DNA of 64,000 nucleotides from Streptomyces panaciradicis (GTDB lineage Bacteria; Actinomycetota; Actinomycetes; Streptomycetales; Streptomycetaceae), in NCBI RefSeq assembly GCF_023516615.1, contig NZ_JAMGBF010000034.1, positions 81,493 to 145,492 on the forward strand, written 5' to 3'. The position numbers were made by a program, and so were the translations under genes. The notes below the pieces were generated by a model. That model saw only the letters and a program-made list of their open reading frames with translations, was not told the DNA's origin and ran no database searches. Of the stretch, positions 1 to 8,565 are shown one piece after another. Every line of letters starts with the position of its first letter. Position 1 is the stretch's first letter.

Positions 1-982
1 CGGCCGTCGCGTACGGCAGTTGCAGCACCCCGTCCCTCGTCCACAGCCCCGCCCCGGTCAACCAACCGGCCGGCGCCGGGAGATGGTGCACCTGCCGCCC
101 GTCCGGCCGCCACAGTCCCAGCCAGCCGCCCATCGGCCCCTGCACGCGGAGCGCCACCGCACAGCTCTCCGGCATCAGCACCAGACCCGGCTGGATCGCG
201 AACGGCGTCACCGAGCAGTCCGGCACCCGCAGGCACTCCGGGAACCGCACCGGAAGCGTGCTGCCCAGCACCCCCCAGCCCAGCCGGTCCTCGCCCGGCG
301 ACGGCGCGTCCGAGCGGATCAGGAGCAGCCCGCTGTCCGGGTCCGCCAGCAGCAGCCGGTCGTCGCTGCCCTCGGTGATCTGCAGGAACGGCGACACCTC
401 GCCGCCCCGCCCCAGGTCCACCACGACCGTCTTCGTCCGCCCGCCGACCTCCCGGTCCAGCGCCAGCATCCGGCCCGCGTGGTCCAGCCACACCCCGCCC
501 GAGCAACGCCCGGGGATCTCCGCCAGCCGCTCCGGCCCGAAGGCCCCGCCCGCCACCAGCCACAGCGTGCTGGACCGCCGGCCCACCGCGAGCGCGTACG
601 CCCTCTCGCCGCCCGGCGCCGGGGGCAGCAGCCGCAGCGGGGCGTCCTCGTCCGGGCACTCGACCGCGCCGAGCAGCACCTCGCCGGTGCCGGGGCCGGT
701 CGGGTACAGCAGGGAGAAGACGTGCCGCCCGTCCGTGGGCCGGCGGATCAGCACCCGCCCGTCGCCCATGGGCTGCACCTCCGTGCCGGGCTCCTCCGGC
801 TGGTTGCCGGGCAGCGGCACCGCGTACGGCTCGGGGCCGTCCAGCGTCCAGCGCTCCGGGAACCAGCAGTCGCCGTCCAGGGTGAGGCGGGCGGCGTAGG
901 CGCCGTCCGCGGTGATGGTGCAGCCCACCTCCGGAGCACCGTCACCGGGGGCAGCCTCGGGCTCGATCGCACAGGCCGTCAT
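1..982 (-). CDS. Uncharacterised protein, C-terminus beyond the left edge
   Basis: The minus-strand frame is open from 982 to the window edge, so at least 327 residues are present and the end is missing. The ATG at 982 follows a good ribosome site, GGAGGTG at 991-997 with 8 nt spacing; an upstream ATG at 1003 would place that site inside the gene. The protein has no signal peptide or membrane helix. It is rich in short hydrophobic strands spaced by Gly/Asp turns (for example GRVLIRRP and RVLILIR-like segments), which would fit a beta-propeller-like fold, but that is a guess. I do not recognise the family. It is divergent from the NIF3 operon across about 220 nt. Confidence 0.8.
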   Translation of the reverse strand, partial: MTACAIEPEAAPGDGAPEVGCTITADGAYAARLTLDGDCWFPERWTLDGPEPYAVPLPGNQPEEPGTEVQPMGDGRVLIRRPTDGRHVFSLLYPTGPGTGEVLLGAVECPDEDAPLRLLPPAPGGERAYALAVGRRSSTLWLVAGGAFGPERLAEIPGRCSGGVWLDHAGRMLALDREVGGRTKTVVVDLGRGGEVSPFLQITEGSDDRLLLADPDSGLLLIRSDAPSPGEDRLGWGVLGSTLPVRFPECLRVPDCSVTPFAIQPGLVLMPESCAVALRVQGPMGGWLGLWRPDGRQVHHLPAPAGWLTGAGLWTRDGVLQLPYATA

Positions 983-1204
983 GGTCTGGTCACCTCCGGT
1001 CATGACGCTAGTTTTCGCACGCACACACGGGGAACCACGAGGCTCCTGCTTCACACATAAGGGTGGTAGAGGAACGATTCGCCTGAGGGAAGGCCGGCCC
1101 GTGTGCTGAAGGTGGCCGACGAGGGACGGGCCCGCCGGGACCGGTGCGCGCCCGGCCGCGGACATCGGTTCAGCGGCACGGATCAGGCAGGTAGCCTTCT
1201 GTCC

Positions 1205-2044
1205 GTGCCCCGTCTGTCTGAAGTCATCGCCGCGCTGGAGAACCTGTGGCCCGCCGAGCGGGCCGAGTCCTGGGACGCGGTCGGCACCGTCGTGGGCGAC
1301 CCCGAGCAGGAGGTCACCCGGGTCCTGTTCGCCGTCGACCCGGTCCAGGAGATCGTCGACGAGGCGGTCGAGCTCGGCGCCGGCCTGATCGTCACCCACC
1401 ACCCGCTCTACCTCCGCGGTACGACGACGGTGGCCGCGAGCCATTTCAAGGGCCGCGTCGTGCACACCCTCATCAAGAACGACATCGCGCTGCACGTCGC
1501 CCACACCAACGCCGACACCGCCGACCCGGGCGTCTCCGACGCGCTCGCCGGCGCCCTCGACCTGCGCGTCGTACGACCGCTCGTGCCGGACCCGAGCGAC
1601 CCGCACGGCCGCCGCGGCCTCGGCCGCGTCTGCGAACTCGACCACCCGCTGCCGCTGCGCGAACTCGCCGCCCGGGCCGCCGCACGCCTGCCCGCCACCG
1701 CGCAGGGCATTCGCGTGGCCGGCGACCCCGACGCCACGATCCGCACCGTCGCCGTCAGCGGCGGCTCCGGCGACAGCCTCTTCGACCAGGTCCGCGCGGC
1801 CGGCGTCGACGCCTTCCTCACCGCCGACCTGCGCCACCACCCGGCCTCCGAGGCCGTCCTCCAAAGCCCCCTCGCGCTGCTCGACGCGGCGCACTGGGCC
1901 ACCGAGTGGCCCTGGTGCGAGCTGGCCGCCACCCAGCTCGACGAAATCTCCGACCGCCACGGATGGGACCTGCGCGTCCACGTCTCCAAGACGGTCACCG
2001 ACCCCTGGACCAGCCACTCCCCTTCACCTGGAGCCCCCAACTGA
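1205..2044 (+). CDS. NIF3-family (DUF34) metal-binding protein
   Basis: This 279-residue cytosolic protein has the NIF3/DUF34 signature: a THHPLYLRG metal-binding segment near residue 65, HTNADTADPG about 35 residues later, and a second His cluster HHPASEAV near the C-terminus, with LLDAAHWATEWP after it. The biochemical role of the family is not settled; GTP cyclohydrolase-like and metal-chaperone roles have been proposed. The GTG at 1205 is chosen because the family starts with a PRLSEVIAALE-like helix; a GTG at 1103 would add 34 poorly conserved residues. The stop overlaps the start of the zinc-ribbon gene by 4 nt (CTGA), implying translational coupling. First gene of a three-gene operon. 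Confidence 0.92.
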   Translation: MPRLSEVIAALENLWPAERAESWDAVGTVVGDPEQEVTRVLFAVDPVQEIVDEAVELGAGLIVTHHPLYLRGTTTVAASHFKGRVVHTLIKNDIALHVAHTNADTADPGVSDALAGALDLRVVRPLVPDPSDPHGRRGLGRVCELDHPLPLRELAARAAARLPATAQGIRVAGDPDATIRTVAVSGGSGDSLFDQVRAAGVDAFLTADLRHHPASEAVLQSPLALLDAAHWATEWPWCELAATQLDEISDRHGWDLRVHVSKTVTDPWTSHSPSPGAPN

Positions 2045-2784
2045 ACGCCGCGCCCGCCGACCAGATCCGCCTCCTCGACGTCCAGGACCTCGACGTACGC
2101 CTGCAGCAGCTCGCGCACAAGCGGAGGTCGCTGCCCGAGCACGCCGAGATCGAGTCGCTCACCAAGGACCACACGCAGCTGCGCGACCTCCTGGTCGCCG
2201 CGCAGACCGAGGAGAGCGACACCGCCCGCGAGCAGACCAAGGCCGAGCAGGACGTGGACCAGGTGCGCCAGCGCGCCGCCCGCGACCAGCAGCGCCTGGA
2301 CTCCGGCGCGGTCACCTCCCCCAAGGACCTGGAGAACCTCCAGCGCGAGATCGCCTCCCTCGCCAAGCGCCAGGGCGACCTCGAGGACGTCGTCCTGGAG
2401 GTCATGGAGCGCATCGAGTCCGTGCAGGAGCGGGTGCGCGAGCTGACCGACCGCGTCTCCTCCGTGCAGTCGAAGATCGACGACGCCACCGCGCGCCGGG
2501 ACGCCGCCCTGGAGGAGATCGACGGCCAGGTCGCCACGGTCACCAAGGAGCGCGAGGTCATCGCCGGCACCATCCCCGCGGACCTGCTCAAGCTCTACGA
2601 CAAGCTGCGCGAGCAGCAGGGCGGCATCGGCGCGGCCAAGCTGTACCAGCGCACCTGCCAGGGCTGCCGCCAGGAGCTGTCCATCACCGACTTCAACGAC
2701 GTCCGCGCCGCGGCCCCCGACACGGTGGTGCGCTGCGAGAACTGCCGCCGCATCCTGGTGCGCACGGCCGAGTCCGGCCTCTAG
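2041..2784 (+). CDS. C4-type zinc-ribbon coiled-coil protein
   Basis: A 247-residue protein: a long charged coiled coil (roughly residues 25-180, with the conserved stretch SGAVTSPKDLENLQREIASL) followed by a C-terminal zinc ribbon with two CxxC pairs, CQGCRQEL and CENCRRIL. This is the actinobacterial form of the HP0958-like family; the exact function is unknown and nucleic-acid or protein bridging is assumed. The start is a CTG at 2041 inside the NIF3 stop (CTGA). The longer upstream open frame is only a shadow of NIF3. The RNase H gene follows 11 nt downstream. Confidence 0.9.
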   Translation: MNAAPADQIRLLDVQDLDVRLQQLAHKRRSLPEHAEIESLTKDHTQLRDLLVAAQTEESDTAREQTKAEQDVDQVRQRAARDQQRLDSGAVTSPKDLENLQREIASLAKRQGDLEDVVLEVMERIESVQERVRELTDRVSSVQSKIDDATARRDAALEEIDGQVATVTKEREVIAGTIPADLLKLYDKLREQQGGIGAAKLYQRTCQGCRQELSITDFNDVRAAAPDTVVRCENCRRILVRTAESGL

Positions 2785-2795
2785 GAGGCGGCTCC

Positions 2796-3986
2796 GTGCG
2801 GGAGTTCATCGTCGAGGCCGACGGCGGGTCGCGGGGCAACCCGGGCCCCGCGGGCTACGGTTCGGTCGTGCTGGACGCGGCGACGGGGGAGACGCTGGCG
2901 GAGGCGGCCGAGTACATCGGCGTCGCCACGAACAACGTCGCCGAGTACCGGGGGCTGCTGGCGGGCCTGCGAGCGGCGCACGGCCTGGACCCCTCCGCGA
3001 CCGTGCACGTCCGCATGGACTCCAAGCTCGTCGTCGAGCAGATGTCGGGACGCTGGAAGATCAAGCACCCGGACCTCAAGCCGCTGGCGATGGAGGCGGC
3101 TCGGGTGTTCCCCGCGGAGCGGGTGACGTACGAGTGGATCCCGAGGGAGCGGAACAAGCACGCGGACCGGCTGGCCAATGAGGCGATGGATGCCGGTGGC
3201 CGGGGGGAGCAGTGGTCGGCGGCGGAGTCGACGGCCGAGCTGGACAGTGCGGCGGAGAGCCTGGGCGGCGGAGCCGCTGTCGCCGACGATGCCGGGAAGG
3301 CCGCCGCCGACGCCCGTGCCGCGACCGCCGTCGCGAGCCCCGGCTGGGCTCCCGCCGACATGGGCGCCCCGGCGACCTTCGTACTGCTGCGGCACGGTGA
3401 GACCCCGCTGACCCCGCAGAAGCGGTTCTCGGGGAGCGGCGGCACGAACCCCGCGCTGTCCGAGGTCGGGCGGGAGCAGGCCGAACGGGTCGGCGCCGCG
3501 CTGGCCCGCCGCGGGACGGTCCAGGCGATCGTCGCGTCCCCCCTCGCCCGTACCCGCGAGACCGCCGCCATCGTCGCCCGCCACCTCGGCCTGGAGGTGA
3601 GCGTCGAGGACGAGATCAGGGAGACGGACTTCGGTGCCTGGGAGGGCCTGACCTTCGGCGAGGTCCGCGAGCGCTACCCGGACGACCTGACCCGGTGGCT
3701 GGCCGACCCCACGGTCGCGCCCCCCGGCGGCGGCGAGAGCTTCGCGGCGACGGCGACCCGTATCGCCGCCGCCCGCGACAAGCTGGTCGCGGCCTACGCG
3801 GGCCGCACCGTCCTGCTCGTCTCGCACGTCACGCCCATCAAGACGTTCATCCAACTCGCCCTGGGCGCCCCGCCGGAGGCCCTGTTCCGCATGGAACTGT
3901 CGGCCGCGTCCCTGTCGGCGGTGGCGTACTACGCGGACGGCAACGCGAGCGTACGGCTCTTCAACGACACGTCCCACCTGCGCTGA
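2796..3986 (+). CDS. Bifunctional RNase H / acid phosphatase
   Basis: A 396-residue fusion of two enzymes, equivalent to mycobacterial Rv2228c. The N-terminal RNase HI domain (about 1-130) shows the acidic catalytic set: ADGGSRGNPG at the start, the Glu in NNVAEYRG, MDSKL, and the Asp in NKHADRLANEA. It cleaves RNA in RNA/DNA hybrids. An Ala-rich linker (about 135-185) leads to a histidine-phosphatase domain with LRHGETPLT (catalytic RHG) near residue 200, a Glu in RETDFGAWEG, and SHVTPIK. The GTG at 2796 follows AGGAGG at 2783-2788. The stop lies 12 nt from the convergent eda stop, with no obvious terminator between. Confidence 0.93.
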   Translation: MREFIVEADGGSRGNPGPAGYGSVVLDAATGETLAEAAEYIGVATNNVAEYRGLLAGLRAAHGLDPSATVHVRMDSKLVVEQMSGRWKIKHPDLKPLAMEAARVFPAERVTYEWIPRERNKHADRLANEAMDAGGRGEQWSAAESTAELDSAAESLGGGAAVADDAGKAAADARAATAVASPGWAPADMGAPATFVLLRHGETPLTPQKRFSGSGGTNPALSEVGREQAERVGAALARRGTVQAIVASPLARTRETAAIVARHLGLEVSVEDEIRETDFGAWEGLTFGEVRERYPDDLTRWLADPTVAPPGGGESFAATATRIAAARDKLVAAYAGRTVLLVSHVTPIKTFIQLALGAPPEALFRMELSAASLSAVAYYADGNASVRLFNDTSHLR

Positions 3987-3998
3987 GGCCCGCGCGCG

Positions 3999-4625
3999 TC
4001 ACGCTCCCCTCTGCAGCCCCGCCGCCTCGCGGGCCAGCGCCTCGATCCGCCCCCAGTCGCGGGCCGCGACGGCGTCCGCGGGGAGCATCCAACTGCCGCC
4101 GACACAGCCGACGTTGGGCAGCGCCAGATAGTCGGGGGCGTCGTCCGGCCCGATCCCCCCGGTCGGACAGAACCGGGCCTGCGGCAACGGCCCGGCCAGC
4201 GACCGCAGATACGCCGTACCGCCCGCCGCCCGCGCCGGGAAGAACTTCATCTCCCGCACCCCGCGTTCCAGCAGCGCCACGACCTCCGACGTGGTCGACA
4301 CCCCCGGCAGGAACGGCACCCCGGACGCCCGCATCGCCTCCAGCAGTACGTCCGTCCAGCCCGGGCTCACCAGGAACCGCGCCCCGGCCGCCACCGACTC
4401 CCTCACCTGCTCCGGCGTGATCACGGTCCCCGCCCCGACCACCGCGTCCGGCACCTCGGCGGCGATCGCCCGGATCGCGTCCGGCGCGACCGGCGTCCGC
4501 AACGTCACCTCGACGGCGGGCAGCCCGCCCGCGACGAGCGCCCGCGCGAGCGGTACGGCGTCCGCCGCGTCCTCGATGACGACGACGGGGACGACGGGGG
4601 CGAGATCGAGCAACGACGAGAGCAT
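3999..4625 (-). CDS. eda: KDPG / 4-hydroxy-2-oxoglutarate aldolase
   Basis: A 208-residue class I aldolase of the KDPG/KHG family that cleaves 2-keto-3-deoxy-6-phosphogluconate to pyruvate and glyceraldehyde-3-phosphate. Visible motifs are VEVTLRTP with the general-base Glu, VVGAGTV, FLPGVSTTSE, and MKFFPA carrying the Schiff-base Lys, then PTGGIG for phosphate binding. Length is normal for the family (about 205-215). The ATG at 4625 precedes a hydrophobic first strand; frame upstream of it has poor composition. It lies 74 nt after yaaA on the same strand, so the two may be cotranscribed. Confidence 0.93.
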   Translation of the reverse strand: MLSSLLDLAPVVPVVVIEDAADAVPLARALVAGGLPAVEVTLRTPVAPDAIRAIAAEVPDAVVGAGTVITPEQVRESVAAGARFLVSPGWTDVLLEAMRASGVPFLPGVSTTSEVVALLERGVREMKFFPARAAGGTAYLRSLAGPLPQARFCPTGGIGPDDAPDYLALPNVGCVGGSWMLPADAVAARDWGRIEALAREAAGLQRGA

Positions 4626-4699
4626 GCCGACATCGTGCCCGCGCGGTGCATCCTGCGCAAAGGGCGTTGCGCATGCTGCAATGGCCGTGTTCGGTCGGC

Positions 4700-5482
4700 T
4701 CAGTGCACCTTGTCCACCAGCACGTCGAGCATCCACGGCTTCCCGGCGCCCTTCGGGGGCTCGACCTCCACCACGTACCCGAGGTCCCGCAGCGCCTCGA
4801 CCAGCCCGGCCGGGTCCTTCGGCGCGGCCCCGGCCGTCAGCAGGCTCCGTACGATCCGCCCCTTCGTCGCCTTGTTGAAGTGGCTGACCACCTTCCGGGT
4901 CGGCGCGTGCAGCACCCGCACGCTCGCCGTCCGGCCCGCGACCTCGCCCTTCGGCTTCCACGCGGCCGCGTAGGCGGAGGACCGCAGATCGAGGACGAGC
5001 CCGTCACCGGCGGCCTCGGGCAGCGCGGCCGCCATGGGGGTGCGCCAGTGCCCGCCGAGCGCGCCGAGACCGGGCAGCTTCACGCCCATCGAGCACCGGT
5101 AGGAGGGAATCCGGTCGGTCACCCGCACGGCGCCCCAGAGCCCGGAGAAGACGAGCAGCGACCGGGCGGCCCGCTTCTTCGCGGCGGCGTCGAGGGAGGC
5201 GAGGCCGAGGGCGTCGTACAGCACGCCCGTGTAGATCTCCCCGGCGGGCCGGGCCCCGGCGCTCGGCAGCCCGGCGTTCTTCGCGACCTCGCCCCGCAGC
5301 CCCTCGCTCAGCCCGAGCACCTCGCGCGCCTTGTCCTCGTCCCCGGCGCACAGCTCCACGAGCTCCCCGAGCACGGCCGCACGGGCCTCCGTCAGCCCCG
5401 GCAGGGACAGCGACTCCAGCTTCAGCGGGGCGCCACGGCCGGAGGACGCCTTGCCTTCGGAGGGCGGCAGCAGGACAAGCAC
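4700..5482 (-). CDS. yaaA: Peroxide stress protein YaaA (DUF328/UPF0246)
   Basis: A 260-residue protein of the YaaA family. The hallmark LLPPSEGK opens the protein, and the conserved GLWGAVR and YRCSMGVKLP segments follow. In E. coli YaaA lowers intracellular iron during hydrogen peroxide stress and binds DNA; the role in actinomycetes is inferred. The GTG at 5482 follows AGGAGA at 5489-5494. It is divergent from the RNB ribonuclease gene (65 nt between starts) and upstream of eda. Confidence 0.92.
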   Translation of the reverse strand: MLVLLPPSEGKASSGRGAPLKLESLSLPGLTEARAAVLGELVELCAGDEDKAREVLGLSEGLRGEVAKNAGLPSAGARPAGEIYTGVLYDALGLASLDAAAKKRAARSLLVFSGLWGAVRVTDRIPSYRCSMGVKLPGLGALGGHWRTPMAAALPEAAGDGLVLDLRSSAYAAAWKPKGEVAGRTASVRVLHAPTRKVVSHFNKATKGRIVRSLLTAGAAPKDPAGLVEALRDLGYVVEVEPPKGAGKPWMLDVLVDKVH

Positions 5483-5547
5483 GGAAGATCTCCTTACGGT
5501 TGAGCTCCCGCACAGCGTACGGCGCCGGATTTCCTTACCCTCCCTGT

Positions 5548-6981
5548 ATGCCCCGCCGCCACATCCGCGTGACCGGTGCCCCCGAAGCCCCTCTCCGGGC
5601 CGCCCTCACCGCCCTGCGCGCCGAACTCGCCCTCCCCGAGCGCTACCCGCCCGAGGCCCTGGCCGAGGCGGAACACGCCGCGAACGCCCCGACGCTCCCG
5701 GCCCTGGACGCCACGGACATCCCCCTCTTCACCATCGACCCGCCCGCCTCCACCGACCTCGACCAGGCGATGCACCTCTCCCGGCACGGCACCGGCTACC
5801 GCGTCCGGTACGCCATCGCCGACGTCGCCGCCTTCGTCGTACCCGGCGGAGCACTGGACGCGGAGACGCACCGGCGGGTGACGACCCTCTACTTCCCGGA
5901 CGAGAAGATCCCGCTCCACCCCGAGGTGCTGAGCGAGGCCGCGGCCAGCCTGCTGCCGAACGTGACCCGACCCGCCGCCCTCTGGACGATCGACCTCGAC
6001 GCGGACGGCCGCACCCACGCCGTCGACGTCCGCCGCGCGGTTGTCCGCAGCCGAGCCAAGCTGGACTACGCCGCCGCACAGAAACAGATCGACGAGAAGA
6101 CAGCCGAGGAACCACTGGCGTTGCTGAAGGAGATCGGCGAGCTGCGGGAGCGCCTGGAGGTGGAGCGCGGCGGGATCTCGCTGAACGTGCCCGAGCAGGA
6201 GATCGTCGAGCGCGACCACACCTACGAGCTCTCCTACCGCGCCCCGCTCCCCGCCGACGGCTGGAACGCGCAGCTCTCCCTCCTGACCGGCATGGCGGCG
6301 GCCGACCTGATGCTGACGGCGGGCACGGGCATCCTCCGCACCCTCCCCGCCGCCCCCGACGGAGCGGTCGGCCGCCTGCGCCGCACCGCGCACGCGCTGC
6401 ACATCGACTGGCCGCACCACGTGTCCTACGCGCAACTCATCCGCTCCCTCGACCCGCACGACCCGCGCCACGCCGCCTTCCTCCAGGAGTGCACGACCCT
6501 GCTGCGTGGCGCCGGCTACACCGTCTTCCGCGACGGCGTCCTCCCCGCCATCACCACCCACGCCGCGGTCGCAGCCCCCTACACCCACTGCACGGCCCCT
6601 CTACGCCGCCTGGCCGACCGCTACGCGTCGGAGATCTGCCTGGCGGCGGTGTCCGGCGACCCCCCGCCCGCCTGGGTCCTCGCCGCCCTCGACACGCTGC
6701 CCCACGAAATGGCCGACGGCACCCGCCGCGCCGGAACGGTCGAGCGGGAGTGCGTCGACATCGTGGAGGCGGCGCTGCTGGCGGGGCGGGTGGGGGAGGT
6801 GTTCGAGGGCTGCGTGGTCGACGTGGACGACCGCCAACCGACCGTCGGCACGGTCCAGCTGGAGTCCCCGGCGGTGATCGGCCGCATCGACGGCGAGCAC
6901 CTGCCCCTGGGCGAACGCCTCCGCGTCCGCCTCACCCAGGCGGACCCGGGGGATGCGAAGGTGCGCTTCGCGCCGGCGTGA
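5548..6981 (+). CDS. RNB-domain (RNase II-like) exoribonuclease
   Basis: A 477-residue protein with one RNB catalytic domain, much shorter than RNase R or RNase II because the cold-shock/S1 RNA-binding domains are absent. The catalytic Asp cluster is in TIDPPASTDLDQAMHL (about residues 67-82); YTHCTAPLRRLADRY near residue 350 is the conserved RNB C-terminal signature with the essential Arg. It should degrade single-stranded RNA 3' to 5'. The ATG at 5548 is used; the GTG at 5500 lies too close to yaaA and adds unconserved sequence. Confidence 0.92.
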   Translation: MPRRHIRVTGAPEAPLRAALTALRAELALPERYPPEALAEAEHAANAPTLPALDATDIPLFTIDPPASTDLDQAMHLSRHGTGYRVRYAIADVAAFVVPGGALDAETHRRVTTLYFPDEKIPLHPEVLSEAAASLLPNVTRPAALWTIDLDADGRTHAVDVRRAVVRSRAKLDYAAAQKQIDEKTAEEPLALLKEIGELRERLEVERGGISLNVPEQEIVERDHTYELSYRAPLPADGWNAQLSLLTGMAAADLMLTAGTGILRTLPAAPDGAVGRLRRTAHALHIDWPHHVSYAQLIRSLDPHDPRHAAFLQECTTLLRGAGYTVFRDGVLPAITTHAAVAAPYTHCTAPLRRLADRYASEICLAAVSGDPPPAWVLAALDTLPHEMADGTRRAGTVERECVDIVEAALLAGRVGEVFEGCVVDVDDRQPTVGTVQLESPAVIGRIDGEHLPLGERLRVRLTQADPGDAKVRFAPA

Positions 6982-7072
6982 GCCGTCGGACTGAGGGCCT
7001 GGCGTCGCGCAGGGTCCCGTACAGGTGAACTTTCCCGGCGCCGTCCTCAGCCGGGGGGAGCGGCCGTATTGC

Positions 7073-7678
7073 ATGGAAACCATGGTGCCGATCCACCCCA
7101 TTCACCCCATCCATCCCATCGACTCGATCACACAGGGGCTCTTGCTCGACTGGTTCGTCGAACTCGACACCCCGGAGGGCATCCGGGCGGAGCTCATCGA
7201 GGGGGAGGTCGTGGTGACGCCGGTGCCGGACGGACACCACGAGCACTGCATCAGCCGCATCGTCGGCCAGATCTACAAGCGAACCGCGATCGAGACGCAG
7301 TTCTCCGCGAACAAGGGGCTGAAGCTGGGAACCGCGGACGGCTGCCCGCAGGATCATGTGATTCCGGACGGCACCTTCGTGCCGGACTCACTGCGGCTCT
7401 ACCGCGGAGCGGACCCCTGGATGCCCTGCGCTGGAGTCACCATGGTGCTGGAGGTCACGAACCGAAGGCCGGAGATCGACCGGGAGACCAAGCGCCGCTG
7501 CTACGCCCGCGCCGACATCCCCCTCTACCTTCTCGTCGACCGTGAGACCGCGCGGATCAGCTTGTTCACGGCCCCGGAGTCGGGCGAGTACCAGGATCTC
7601 CAGACTGTGGCCTTCGGCAGACCCCTCCGCCTCCCCGAACCCTTCGCCTTCGACCTGGAGACCACGGACTTTCTCTGA
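7073..7678 (+). CDS. Uma2-family (DUF820) PD-(D/E)XK nuclease-fold protein
   Basis: A 201-residue Uma2/DUF820 protein, a family expanded in streptomycetes and cyanobacteria with a restriction-endonuclease fold and unproven function. It shows RAELIEGEVVVTP near the N-terminus, DGTFVPDSLRL for the first acidic position, and VLEVTNRRPEIDRETK for the E-x-N/K part of the active site. The ATG at 7073 follows a GGGGGGAG tract; ATG 7082 is an alternative. The first residues contain a small IHP repeat (MVPIHPIHPIHPI) encoded by a near-perfect 9-bp tandem repeat. Confidence 0.88.
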   Translation: METMVPIHPIHPIHPIDSITQGLLLDWFVELDTPEGIRAELIEGEVVVTPVPDGHHEHCISRIVGQIYKRTAIETQFSANKGLKLGTADGCPQDHVIPDGTFVPDSLRLYRGADPWMPCAGVTMVLEVTNRRPEIDRETKRRCYARADIPLYLLVDRETARISLFTAPESGEYQDLQTVAFGRPLRLPEPFAFDLETTDFL

Positions 7679-7724
7679 CCCTTCCGGCGTTGCACCCTGT
7701 GGACGACGGACAGGGGGACGGGGC

Positions 7725-8543
7725 GTGGAACAGGCACGGTGGACCAGGGCGCGGCTGGGCCGCTGCGGACCGCAGCTCGACATGCTCACGGCCCGCTTCC
7801 GCCGGCACGTCTACTGCCCGCACGCCCACGACGAGTACACGATCGGCGTGTGCGTGGCCGGCTCCGAGGTCATCGACTACCGCGGCGGCCGCATCCGCCC
7901 CGGCCCCGGCTCCATCGTCGTCCTGGCCCCCGGCGAGATGCACACGGGCGGCCCCGGCAACTCCACCGACGGCTACGCCTACCGCGCCCTGTACGCGGAA
8001 CCGTCGCTGCTGACGGAAGGCACCCTCGGCGGCCTCCCGCACTTCCACGAGCCGCTCATCGACGACCCCGAACTGGCCGCGGCCTTCCGCCTCACCCACA
8101 CTGACCTGGGCACCTGCCCCGATCCACTGGAGGCGGAGTCCCGCCTGCCCTGGCTCCTCACTGCCCTGGCCCGCCGCCACTCCACGGCCCGCCCGGTGCC
8201 GGACACGGTCCCCGGCGCGGGCGGCATCGCCCTCGCCGTCCGGGACCGCCTGGCCGACGAACTGCTCTCACCCCCGTCCCTGGCCGACCTCGCCACCGAC
8301 CTCGGCCTGTCCCGCTACCAGCTCCTGCGCGCCTTCCGCACGACGATGGGCGTGCCGCCGTACGCCTGGCTGGCCCAGTACCGGGTCGCCCGGGCCCGGG
8401 GGCTGCTGGAGTCGGGCCTGCGCCCGGCCGAGGTCGCCGCGCTGGTCGGCTTCGCGGACCAGGCGCACCTGACGCGCTGGTTCCGGCGGGTGCTGGGGGT
8501 GACGCCGGCGGCGTACCGCAACAGCGTTCAAGACGGCCGTTAG
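7725..8543 (+). CDS. AraC-family transcriptional regulator
   Basis: A 272-residue regulator. Residues about 15-150 form a cupin-type AraC ligand-binding domain (HAHDEYTIGVCVAG, PGSIVVLAPGEMHTG). Residues about 175-270 carry the double helix-turn-helix: SLADLATDLGLSRYQLLRAF, then AEVAALVGFADQAHLTRWF and the ending GVTPAAYR. The GTG at 7725 follows a GGGGGACGGGGC purine run. Only 22 nt separate it from the downstream EamA exporter on the same strand, which is therefore its probable target. Confidence 0.93.
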   Translation: MEQARWTRARLGRCGPQLDMLTARFRRHVYCPHAHDEYTIGVCVAGSEVIDYRGGRIRPGPGSIVVLAPGEMHTGGPGNSTDGYAYRALYAEPSLLTEGTLGGLPHFHEPLIDDPELAAAFRLTHTDLGTCPDPLEAESRLPWLLTALARRHSTARPVPDTVPGAGGIALAVRDRLADELLSPPSLADLATDLGLSRYQLLRAFRTTMGVPPYAWLAQYRVARARGLLESGLRPAEVAALVGFADQAHLTRWFRRVLGVTPAAYRNSVQDGR

Positions 8544-8565
8544 GGGATGGGCCGAAACTCGCCGT

